This document shows, one piece after another, positions 48,601 to 58,544 of a DNA stretch of 64,000 nucleotides; positions within the stretch are counted from its first letter, which is position 1, and every line of letters starts with the position of its first letter. Origin of the DNA: Cloeon dipterum (taxonomy: Eukaryota > Arthropoda > Insecta > Ephemeroptera > Baetidae). The position numbers and the translations under genes are program-made. The stretch lies in NCBI RefSeq assembly GCF_949628265.1, contig NC_088790.1, positions 26,974,545-27,038,544 on the forward strand, given 5' to 3'. The notes beneath the pieces are model-generated. The model was not told the DNA's origin. It saw only the letters and a list, made by a program, of their open reading frames with translations, and did no database searches.

Positions 48601-51600
48601 CGGTTGTGTTGACAGCAACGAAATCGTCGAGGCGTTCGAGGATTTCGGCTCCAGTCCAGAATGCAAACAAAAAGAAGAAAAAGGGGAAGAAGAGTCGCAA
48701 CCGAAAAGGGTTGGCCGCATATTGCTGTTCAGTCGACGTCTGGGCTATCGTCATTAATATTTTACTCCAAGATGCGCCTTTTGTCATCTTTAGGTAAGAA
48801 TTTATTTTTTATATACATCTGTCTTACATGAAATTACATTACAGAGCCCTTCTCATTGGATATTACAAAATCATCAGTTACATGAACATTTTTTTCACCT
48901 GCAAAAACACGTTGGTAATCGCCCTTCAGCTGTATCGGCTCTACGTAGTATTTGCAGAGAAAAGAAATACGTTAAAGAAGCAAAAGAAGAAAAGGCGGAG
49001 CAAGAGGGACCCATCGCCCGACATTTCTCTCGTCCTGGCCGCTATTGAATCTTCAGGCGGTGGAAAATACGGATTCGACATGGGACCGTTTCCAAAACCA
49101 AAGAAAAAAGGTCACACTGAATTGACCAGTTGTATAAACCCTTAGTTATTGAAGACGCCAACAGATGGCGCAACCACAGACTTTCTTAAAAATTTTGTTT
49201 TAAGCGGTTTTAAGGCATTTTCACTGCGATTTCAGACTCAATCTAGCTATTTTGCTTTTTTTAATTAATTTGCTTTTTTTGACGTGCTGAAAACCAAAAT
49301 CGGTTCAACCATTCTCCGTAGAAACGTTGGAAAATATTTTTTTTCAAAAAATAGTTTTCCACGATTCTACGGCGATTGGCTGAACCGATTTTGGTTTTCA
49401 GCACGTCAAAAAATAGCAAATTAATTGAAGAATGCACAGTAGCTAGATTGAGTCTGAAATCGCAGCGGAAGTGCCTTAAAATCGAAAGTCTACGGTGGCG
49501 CCATCTGTTGGCGGCTTCGAACACTTAGGGTTTATGCAACTGGTGAATTTAAAAAAAATAAATAGCCTTCCTCCCCCAGAAAATCATGTAATGGCAAACC
49601 TCCCTCAGGTTTTGCGTTATAGTTGAACCTTTAAATATCTCAGGTCGAAATTCGTTGAATTTAATATTTATCACAAGGTAGACAAATCTGCATTTTTTTC
49701 TTCTAAAATCTAAGTTTTCAGACGGCTTTGACTTTGATCCTAGCTGAGATATTTTTGTAATTTTAGCGTCCATGACGTACTGAACAATTTGTGGTCATTG
49801 ACCAACTTTAAGGTCCAAGGTCGAGTACACAAAACGTCGCTGGAAAGTTAAAATAAGGAAGACAAAGTTTTTCAAACATTAAAATTGAAAAAATTGTGTA
49901 TTATGGTTTCTATCTTCTTTCGAACTATCCACCCGGCCTAAAAACCTTAACACACTCTGAAACTTGCTAAGTTTTGCCCAGATTTTGAGTTTTATACGTA
50001 TTTTGCCAACGGGACTAATTTTTACTGCATCTTATTGTACCATTTTGTTCATGAAAAATTTGCCTTACCTCATTGTAGCTGCATAGTTTTCAAATTTGCA
50101 CGCACACTTTTCCTCGTTTTGGAATTTTCCACCGACGCACCATTCACGAATCACTGCCTAAAACTGCATACTCTCTTTCTCTCTCTCTTGGATTCAAACT
50201 TCAAACAGGCAGCAAGCAACGAAACACTGGCCATAGTTCGACCTCTTGCTCCGAGATGCTGGGAGTCGCTTCCAATCCAGCCAGTCGCCTTGACACCGGG
50301 GGTCAAAGGGTGAGCATCGTCAGATGTTGTCAACAAATTTCTGCCAGCGCGCAAACCGAACTGCATTTTTTTGCAAGCAGATAAAACAAAAATTGATGTT
50401 TATACAGGCGCGGAGAAAGTCGCTGAGTGCGAACGATTTGCGTGAACTGGAGATGGGCGGGGACGACGAGTACCTGAGCGGTGATGACCAGGAAACTGCT
50501 CGTTTTGAAGAAGAGGAACAGAGCAGCGACGAGGAGGAGGAGGAGGACCAAGAAGACGCGTCATTTTCCGAGGAAGAACACGATCCGATGGACGAATTCA
50601 CTCCAGCGCAGATAAGCACCATTCTCAACGCGGCAGCAGTAAACTCAAAGAGAAGGTAATAACGCTTAATACAGAGAACAGAAAAATTTTAAATTTCGTT
50701 AATAATAAATTGATAAAAATCCCGGGGTTGTTACAAAAAATTGTCTAGATCTGTAAGATCATTAATGGTTTTTTTTTATAGAATTAATTTTGATTGACAG
50801 TAGAGCGACAGTAGCACCTGCAAAAGGTTCAAGGCAAGATACTGGATACTCGACGGCAACTTCTAGTTCCAGGTCACGAGTTTCAGTACGTGAGACTTTT
50901 ACATTTTTTAAAATTATAAATAATAAATGTGAGTGTTTTTTTTTCTTTAAAAATCAAAGGGCAAGAAAAACATCAAGTCGAGACCATCGTCAGCCCACTC
51001 AACGCCTGGAAGATCTAACAGGTAAATAATAATGATTACTTTTTACTACAATCAGTTCAATTTTGCGGTTTGAAATTAAGTGGTTTACATATTCTTTGTT
51101 ATAAAGTAGAGAAAAAACTGACGTGTGAGGTTGCACGTTTTAGTTTTTTTTTCTTTTCGGGGTCGAATGGTAACTTTTAATGGCTGGGGCCATTCCCAAT
51201 CAAAATTGACAACGGTTTTAACAAACTTCAGCAAGATTTGGACGATTTTCGACATTTTAAACTTCTTTAAGAAATGCGAATAATACTGATAGTTAAATTT
51301 TTCAGTTTAAGAGATTTCAGTTCGTAAAAATCAATGGTTGACGAATTCAGACAGTTATTCAGAATCCTGGAAACCTGAGAGATTATGAAAATAATAATTA
51401 TTAACATTCATTTCTTATTGCATGGAAAACTGCTTTTTTCTACGATGAAAACAATGTAAAATTATTTGACAAGTCTTAAAAACAAACGATTGTGTTGCAA
51501 AATTTAAATATTTTGGCGTTTTGTTAACCAATTAATTAAAATTGCTATAATTTAATTTAAAGTTGGAGAACATGTCGAAAGTCGAGGATAGTAAAAATCT

Positions 51601-52165
51601 CAATTTCAACCAACGAGGCGAAACCTGAAAGTTTTTTCCATAATCAGAAATGGCTTCCGCCTTCCTCGTGTGAAATTTAAAGAAAAAAATAATATTAGGA
51701 TTGAGTTTAAGAGGAAAAAAGTTCAAGAAAATAAGAAAACTTCGATGGAAATGCCAATATAGTTGAGTTTGATGCGGACTTAATTTCTTGAAATTCCGTG
51801 ATCCGTGATTCATGCTCAGCAGAGCGCGAACCAGAAAATAAATTAGAAAAGCTTAACGCATAGCTTCTGTTGATTTGTTTGTCAAATTATTTTCAAACTT
51901 AAGAGTCTTCATTCTTCATTCACGCTGGATTACATTTCACAATTAATCATTTGGAGTTTATTTAAGATAGAGTTTGAACTTAAGCTAAACTATGCGATTA
52001 TCAATTGAATAAAAATAGCGTCCAATTTTCCAGTTTAACTATCAGACAATCTAGACCATAATAATTATTTCCCTGAATTTGTTTTAATTAATTGCCAGAG
52101 TGACGAAAAAGAAGGGATCAGGAGGTCGTCGAACCGCCGGCAACACGATGGACGAGCAGATCTGA
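45698..52165 (+). CDS. TMEM26-family multipass membrane protein, 10 exons
   Basis: Predicted 546 residues to the first in-frame stop. Exons: 45698-45891, 48066-48216, 48279-48476, 48525-48793, 48845-49110, 50209-50309, 50408-50655, 50801-50885, 50960-51021, 52099-52165; all phases join. Residues 1-310 follow vertebrate TMEM26: an N-terminal hairpin (WQVTILKKELYFWYLSAPVL), FLYLGSVVPAIWLLEL, LILGRWMLPKGDLTRDQLSQ, YIGTAADIIEF, WSWSLLQF, DVWAIVINILLQDAPF and NTLVIALQLYRLYVVF. A charged insertion (KKKKKGKK) sits in one loop. The tail (about 315-546) is cytosolic in appearance, with an acidic block (EEEEQSSDEEEEEDQED) and then Ser/Arg/Lys-rich sequence. The function of the family is unclear. Oddities: intron 3 is 48 nt with a GC donor; donors 2 (GTTGGA) and 5 (GTCACA) are weak; an open extension follows the UGA. 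Exons 6-10 rest on phase and splice sites rather than homology. Confidence 0.88.
47572..47591. repeat. (TC)n microsatellite
   Basis: Ten TC units in intron 1 of the TMEM26 gene. Confidence 0.9.
49120..49549 (-). mobile_element. Family C long-arm foldback element copy 3
   Basis: Same 430-bp two-arm structure as the copies at 23,772 and 25,963, in inverted orientation. Ends AATTGACCAGTTGTATAAA and TTTATGCAACTGGTGAATT. It begins 9 nt after the splice donor of TMEM26 exon 5. Confidence 0.9.
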
Positions 52166-52402
52166 CAGAGGAGGGCCGCGATCGCCAGTTTGTTCCTGCT
52201 GTTTGGTCTGATCCTGGGTCTGTGCATGCTGCTCATCCACGGCGGCATCACTCCGGAGGGCATCGTGCTCAGCAGGTTTCCGGCTCGGAGCAGGGCCTCC
52301 CTGGCCAACGGCTCATTGTCAGAACAGCTTCATCCGAATAAGAAATCGGAGCGCGTTACCACGAGCGGCTCCGTTTTGGGAGACGAGGAATTGCTTATGT
52401 GA
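52163..52402 (+). other. In-frame open extension after TMEM26 UGA (candidate readthrough or alternative exon)
   Basis: The last TMEM26 exon reads ...NTMDEQI, then UGA C, and then stays open in the same frame for 78 codons to a UGA at 52400-52402. The extension begins QRRAAIASLFLLFGLILGLC and continues MLLIHGGITPEGIVL, a good transmembrane helix with a basic start, followed by a hydrophilic tail ending EELLM. Codons favour CTG, GGC, ATC and AGC like the real exons nearby and unlike the AT-rich flanks. An AG at 52169-52170 would also join exon 9 to this frame and skip the UGA, but its upstream sequence is purine-rich. Confidence 0.6.
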
Positions 52403-53018
52403 GACGTACGCGGCGCGACTCCAATAACAAACGCGATAGAATCACAAACAAAGGGAAAGTAGTGGTGAATGGAAGCAGGCAGCGCAGTCTGCGGGCGTTC
52501 GGCCGCTCGCTTTTTGCGTGGGATTGTTTTAACGTCTTCAGCCTGTTGCTAATGTTCTCCCCCGCGACTCTGAATGAAGTGGAACGTAATTTAAACATGA
52601 ATCAGCATGCAAATAGACGCGTGCTCTTTCTCAATGTTCTGTTGTTGCAAATTATGATGCTCTGCTCCTCGAATTAGGGGCACACACATGTGTTTTGCAA
52701 TTCGTTGCCTCGGACAGCCTTGAGATGTACTTATTAGACACGCATTCTCATTCGATTTGTTAGCACTTCCAAATTTTATTGGCTTTTTTACTGGTGCTTG
52801 GGGCTGTGAATTTTAGACGGTGCGTTTAAGCAAAATTTACGGATAGTTTGAGGAGCAAATTGTTGGTTTTAGACGGTTTTGTTGGACATCATACTAGAGG
52901 TCTCAGCCAGCCGGAAAATTTTGGTTCACGTGGGCAGCCACCAGTCAACCACCGAGGAAAAAGGGTCAAAAATAAAAAAGGGCAGGAGAAAAATGTCTTC
53001 CGGCCCTTCGGGGACAGT
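52403..53018. other. Probable 3' UTR / flank of TMEM26 gene
   Basis: Open frames here are not continued by homology. The GC content falls back to background after about 52,530. No poly(A) signal can be chosen with confidence. Confidence 0.4.
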
Positions 53019-53383
53019 TAAAGACCGTCTTTGAGGAAATTTCTGAGCTCACCAATCAATTCTTGAGGGTCGAATTGGGTAAAATGGACATTTTTTCCGA
53101 CCAAAAAGTGCAGTGCGACGTGCGAACTTTTTTTCCCGCCAAAACAATATGAATGCGAGAAGTGCGCATGTGTCAGAGCAATTGTAGAGAGACTACCTGT
53201 ACGAATTGTCAGATCCAGCCATCTCTGACGCATGCGCACTTCTCGCATTCATATTGTTTTGGCGGGAAAAAAAGTTCGCACGTCGCGATGGACTTTTTGG
53301 TCGGAAAAAACATCCACATTACCTAATTCGAACCTCAAGAATCGATTGGTGAGCTCAGAAACTCCGTCAAACACGGTCTTTAA
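53019..53383. mobile_element. Family D palindromic element copy 2
   Basis: Ends TTAAAGACCGTCTTTGA and CAAACACGGTCTTTAA, two inverted arms of about 150 bp. Strongly similar to 10,602-10,982. The inner arms carry CAAAACAATATGAATGCGAG and its complement. Downstream of the TMEM26 gene. Confidence 0.82.
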
Positions 53384-54550
53384 GCGCCAGCCGCAGGTGA
53401 AAATGGCCAGCCACCAGACAAAATATTGTGCTAAGCCAGTCCCGCCAGCCGCAGCCTTAAATCTTGCGGCTGAGATCCCTACGACACACTGCATGAAATT
53501 TGTAAAAAATGTCAATCATTGGATATTCGCAGCCCTATGAATACGCTATTTTTGAAACAAAATAAATTGAAAAATATATCGCATGGTAAATAGGCAAAGC
53601 AAATTCCTTGTTATGCTTGAAATGATTTAAAATTAGCAGCAGTCTTAAATTTCCATTGCCTAAATTTAACTAAACACTCACGAAGCACGTGAAGCTCTTC
53701 ACAGGAAACCAATCTAAATGCCAGACATTCCCAGCCGCACAAGAAGTAAAAGGGCGCAATCCGCGCCAGAAGCACTACTTTTTCAACTCTATAATATTTC
53801 GAGGAAAAGGCTAAAAATGAGGTTGAATCACAAAAGTAAATTCTCTAGCCGTGATTTCATACATATTTCTCTTTGGGTGCGAAAACACACGGTTGTTTTG
53901 AGCATCCTCGCCACGCTCTCTTCTTTTTATATCAATGGCTAAATTTAGCCGTGTTGTCAGCACATTCGTCGAAGCGCGTCGATTTGCTTATTTGGCCTAT
54001 TTACCGATTCTGCGTGCGTGTGTGTTAGGTTAGGTGCGCACTTCCGCTGCTTCCGGCTTTCTATTTAGGCGCTCGCTTTTATCTCAAAGTAAAATAAACT
54101 GGACGAGCGCGGCTTATGTTTACTTTTTAACGGCTTGAGTCACGTTGATGCAGGTTAGAGATATACAGAACATAAACAGACAAGCTAAATTAGGTTCCCA
54201 CATAATGAGAACGCTAGGCCTGAGATTGCTTAACGGATTTCATCTTTACTGACTTGGTCCATTATTCACTGAAAAATAATATATGTAGCTGCTATGTTCA
54301 GCACTGTGTAAGAAATTAGGTAAAATATATTGTTAAATAAACTTTTACGCACAAATAAAATTTGTTAACATAGATCAGAATTGTATTTTAATGTTAATTT
54401 ATGTACTTTGTTCCCTGCTCTTCCGAGGACATTTCAATCTAATTAAAAATTATTAAATTAAACTCAAAGTAGTCAGCGCTCACTCTCTTTTATGTACACT
54501 TTCTCTTAACAGATTCATTTACCATCGCAATTGTAAGTCATGTTTTCAAA

Positions 54551-54973
54551 TTAAAGTGGAATGATACTGGGCAACAATTGAAAATTATTTAAATTATTGG
54601 ATGCCATAAACAATTGATTGATAAACAATTTGTTGAACAATTTGCAATAATAAAAAAGACCTTCCTAAAGTAAAAATTCAAATTTTGCCAATTTTCTCCA
54701 AAATTTAGAGTGCTTGAACATATTTTCTTGGCATATTCCGATTCCTCTGGTCGAGATCTGTCCAATTGTGTATGCCACTTATTGGGGAAACTCTTGGTTT
54801 TGAAATTAAATCGGATTTCAAGTAAGGAGACAGCCATTACCATTTGAAAAACAATTTTCTCAAAAAATTACAGCGCTTCTTAGGTCAATTTAGGCTTTAA
54901 CTGAATTCTAAGGGACGAGTTTATGCATTGGCAACAAGCATTTTCCAGGCTTTTGCAGTATCATTCCTCTTTA
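54551..54973 (-). mobile_element. Family B MITE copy 5
   Basis: Ends TTAAAGTGGAATGATAC and GTATCATTCCTCTTTAA in reverse orientation, with the intact family open stretch on the minus strand. Confidence 0.86.
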
Positions 54974-55257
54974 ATAAAAATAAAGCCGTGAGCCGTGACC
55001 TGTTCTTAAATTTTCGGACAGGGATAAAAAGCAAAAATAAAAAAAATCCTGCAGGAATTCAAGAAAAGAATACACGAGTGATGCAAATGAGCACAAGATA
55101 TTTTTAAAATTGAAATATACGTGCACCTTGAACACGATACATTTAATTTGTCGTCACAAGTGCATTTGGCAGAGGCCGGCGCGGCCCGCAGACACAAAAA
55201 TGCACTCTAAATTCGACTGGCTCCGATGGCCAAGAGCATCTCCAAGGCTAATTGCTA

Positions 55258-55297
55258 CAGCAGGAGCAGCAGCAGCCGCCGCCACCGCCGCCGCCAC
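55258..55297. repeat. CAG/GCC trinucleotide run
   Basis: An imperfect run of CAG then GCC units. It creates poly-Ala frames on both strands, which is why ORFs appear here. Confidence 0.75.
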
Positions 55298-56666
55298 GAC
55301 AAAAACAACATTCCCGCACACTCCAATAAGGCGCAGAATATTTTTCAGCAGGATCGGCCGCGCAGATTGGAACGGAGAGAAAAGAGTGTGTGTGGAAATG
55401 AAATGATGGTTCCGCGGGCGCCATCCGCGCTTGTGTGTGTGCGCGTGTTTATTAATAAACATCCATTCCGTGGCGCGCGTCACCGTCGCCGCCGGCCGAG
55501 CTTTTCTTTTAATTGCACATGTGGTGAGTGTGATTTAAAGAGGGCCCATTTGGCACTAACCCCGACACGGTGCCGGCTCCAAACACGGAGTCAGGATTTG
55601 CAGCCGAATTTTCGCAGTTTTTTACGTTGTTTTAAGCCCCTAATTTAATTGCTGAAGGTTTAAAAGCTCTGGTTTAAAATATCAGTTGATTTTTTACTTA
55701 CTATGTAATAAAATAATACTTCACAGTCTGTCATGCAGCAAATTATTGAAAATTTTTAAACCACCAACGTTTTTAAAAATATTCCAAGTAAGTCAGTAAG
55801 AGTAAAATTTTCCAGACATGAAAAATTATTGGCCAAAAGCTAAAAAATATGGAGAAATATTTATTTCAAAGCCCTTAACCTTTAGTAATATTTTGCTCAG
55901 GCCAAAGCAACCTACGTAAAATTTTCATCCCTCTGTTATTATTTTCGTGAGAGTCATAGGATTAATAACAAGTTTAAAATTTTATTTTTCCAGAGCCCAG
56001 GTGTAACAGTGGCCCTTTGGAATGCACCTAATTTTATTATAAAAAATTAATTCGGCTACAAATCTCGGCTCATATGGCTGCGCTTTCCTCGCTGCTATAC
56101 CAACTGGAGGCGCACTTTTTCATCTGGCGCGCGCACGCGGTTGTTTTGGCTGCCTGGACTTGTCAGACGACTTGCCGGCGTAAATCTCACTAGGCCCCCT
56201 ATCAGTCGTTGGCTAATTTCAGTTTTGGCGCCACCGAGATCATTTTTTTGCCTCCTGTCGAGTGCCTAGCTTTTGCCGCGTCTCGGGGGCGGCAAGATAA
56301 ATTTCATCCTCCGTTTAAATCAAGCGCGCTCACAGCCTTTTTCTGCGCGGCGTCGTTGAATTATGTGCTTTTAAATGAAAGCAGTACTTAGGCGTGGCTC
56401 TTAGTGAAATTACATTTGCGCTCAAGGGTGACAGAGAAAAACGAGTCAAGTTCAGCCGTTTTGTCTAGCCAGCCAACCTAATTTTCACTATTCTGTAAAG
56501 TAAATGTGTTGTTTGTTGTTTCAAATTCGGAGAGTTTATATTTATTTCTATCTTGGATCTGACCGATACACGAACCAATTTTATTTTTGCAGGAGGTTTG
56601 GCAACAGGGTAGATAATTGGTTAAAAGGGCTGTTTATTTAGCATTCTATACCGTAAATGTATATAG

Positions 56667-56918
56667 CAGCGGGAGCCAGATGTGCTATAAAATTGGTTCC
56701 CACTGCGCAGATCCAAGATGGCGTCTGAATGTGGGAAACAAAAAGCTCTCTTTGGATTGCCGTACGAGTGTCAAGAGTTGGTTTTTACGATCCAAAAGAC
56801 AAATGCAAAATTATGTCATAATATTGACGAAAACTTGCTTCTTTTCGCGCATTTTCACGTGACCGTGTTTTCGCGCCATACTCCACCATGCCATATCTGC
56901 GCGTCTGGGACCCCGCTG
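56667..56918 (+). mobile_element. Family A hAT-like MITE copy 5, perfect 8-bp TSD
   Basis: Ends CAGCGGGA...CCCCGCTG, flanked on both sides by GTATATAG, a perfect 8-bp target site duplication. The interior is slightly shortened compared with copy 1. Confidence 0.92.
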
Positions 56919-57481
56919 GTATATAGCATTTTTGGAATAATTAAAAAAACATAACCAATCAACGCGGTATCAAGTCCCACTAAATTTTTAGACTCTTTAA
57001 GACGCTATAAAGCACATAAAAAGTTGGACCACCAATTTCAAGCAGTTTAATCAATTGATCAGTTATGAGTTATTATGATTTCACCCATTTTGAAGTTCCA
57101 AGGAAAAATAAATGTTGGATTAATGCACAATTTTGCATCAGAAATGATTTCGTATCAAAAATTGTTGATTTTCTATTTTGCACATTGACAATTTCTTGCC
57201 ACTTCAACCTTTTGGTATAGTTTTAAAACTTATTGGTTTGGAATTAAATTGACAAAAATGTATTTGAAATCAATATGAGAAGAGAAATTTGGGATTGGAA
57301 CGCTGCACCACCCGCAATGAAGGACTCTTCGGCGGCGCCGTTTCCAGCAGTGTAAGGCGTATATGAGTGCGAGGCCCATGTCTGCTTTGTCCTCCTAGGT
57401 AAAGTCTTAACGAGCTGTTTGCCTTTCCTCACATGTTTTATTTTATTTTGACGACTTTTTAATAAAATGAATGTAATTGAC

Positions 57482-57747
57482 CAGCGGAGACCAGATTCGT
57501 GCGACGCGCAGATATGGCGTCAGGTGGAGTATGGCGCGAAAAAACGGCCATGTGAAAAGAACCAAGTTTTCATCAATATTGTGACACAATTTGCATTAAT
57601 TGTTCTAATTGTGTCTTTTTGGATCGTAAAAACAAACTCTTGAAACTCGTACGGAAATCCAAAGAGAGCTTTTTGTTTCCCACATTCAGACGCCATCTTG
57701 GATCTGCGCAGTGCGAACCAATTTTATCGCACATCTGACCCCCTCTG
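57482..57747 (-). mobile_element. Family A hAT-like MITE copy 6, inverted
   Basis: Reverse-orientation member with the core CAGACGCCATCTTGGATC. The flanking 8-mers TAATTGAC and GTATTGAC match at 6-7 positions. It lies 0.6 kb from copy 5 in opposite orientation, so the two could pair. Confidence 0.87.
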
Positions 57748-57949
57748 GTATTGACCTAGTGTGAAGATAAACAATAAGAACAATAGGCCGAAATTTACTG
57801 CTTCTGCAAAACGTTTTAAAATATTTTTATAGAGTCTAGCATCAAATTAACAAAATTTAATGAGGTAGAGAGAGAAGAAGGTAAATTTTGCAATACGGGA
57901 ACCACGCAAATTCTCGCAATCGGGGTGGCTAATTTGCCATAAAAGCAGA

Positions 57950-58544
57950 CATCCTGTCCGAGATGCAGATCATAGGGAAAGCGCGAGAGGGGTGCGAAAA
58001 TAGACGCTGATGCATAGGATCAGCGGCCGTGAGCGTGGGACTGGTGCAACAAAATATCTGTGTATCCGGGCTGCGGCGCCGGCCGTGCATGTGTCATTCC
58101 CACCATTTTTCTTCGCAGAAGAGAGGTGAAAGCTCCATCAGGCAGGCGGCAGGCAGACAGGAGAATGGGCGCATCCAGCAGCAGTGGCAGCGGCGTCGGC
58201 AATCCCGCGTACCCTCTCCTAAATTTAGCCTTTTTTGAGCGAGTCGGCGTGCAGCCAAGGAATTCGCGTGAATCGCTCTTCTGACGTGCAGAATTCTTGG
58301 CTGCAGCGACAGTGGCGACACCGCGAACGCCAACACCCCTCCGCGCGCTCTTATGGCCAATGTCGAGGCTGCTACTCTGCAGAGTTCTCTCCACTCGACC
58401 AGCAGCACTCGGCCGGTTAATGAGCTAGCCTGAATCTCGCTTTCGGACACGCTGCCAAGCCACAATCAAACGTTACACGTTATTGTCTGCATTAGCTTCG
58501 AGTCACTTCTGCTGGCACTCGCTGCCTCATCGCTTAGCTTTTCA
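57950..58544 (+). promoter_or_regulatory. Putative promoter/5' UTR of ABRA-like gene
   Basis: Moderately GC-rich DNA ending at the ATG at 58545. Open frames on both strands look like composition effects. No TATA box or single start site stands out. Confidence 0.35.

Larger units (their letters stand above)
53384..56666. other. Intergenic, TMEM26 to ABRA-like gene (left part)
   Basis: Contains a family B MITE (54,551-54,973) and a CAG/GCC-rich run (55,258-55,297) in a moderately GC-rich patch with open frames on both strands but no recognisable protein. Otherwise AT-rich with nothing supported. Confidence 0.4.

Noticed and set aside
50324..50659. Acidic ORF as a separate small gene
   Set aside because: It starts inside an intron, while its acceptor (50,407), donor and phase join the TMEM26 exons on both sides.
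52399..52677. 92-codon plus-strand ORF after the TMEM26 extension
   Set aside because: No ATG at its start, no homology, and the sequence drifts to background composition; probably 3' UTR.
55110..55648. ORFs around a CAG/GCC run
   Set aside because: Poly-Ala and Arg-rich frames on both strands are produced by the trinucleotide repeat.
58020..58465. ORFs of 61-124 codons on both strands upstream of the ABRA-like gene
   Set aside because: No domain and no splice continuation; best read as promoter or 5' UTR.
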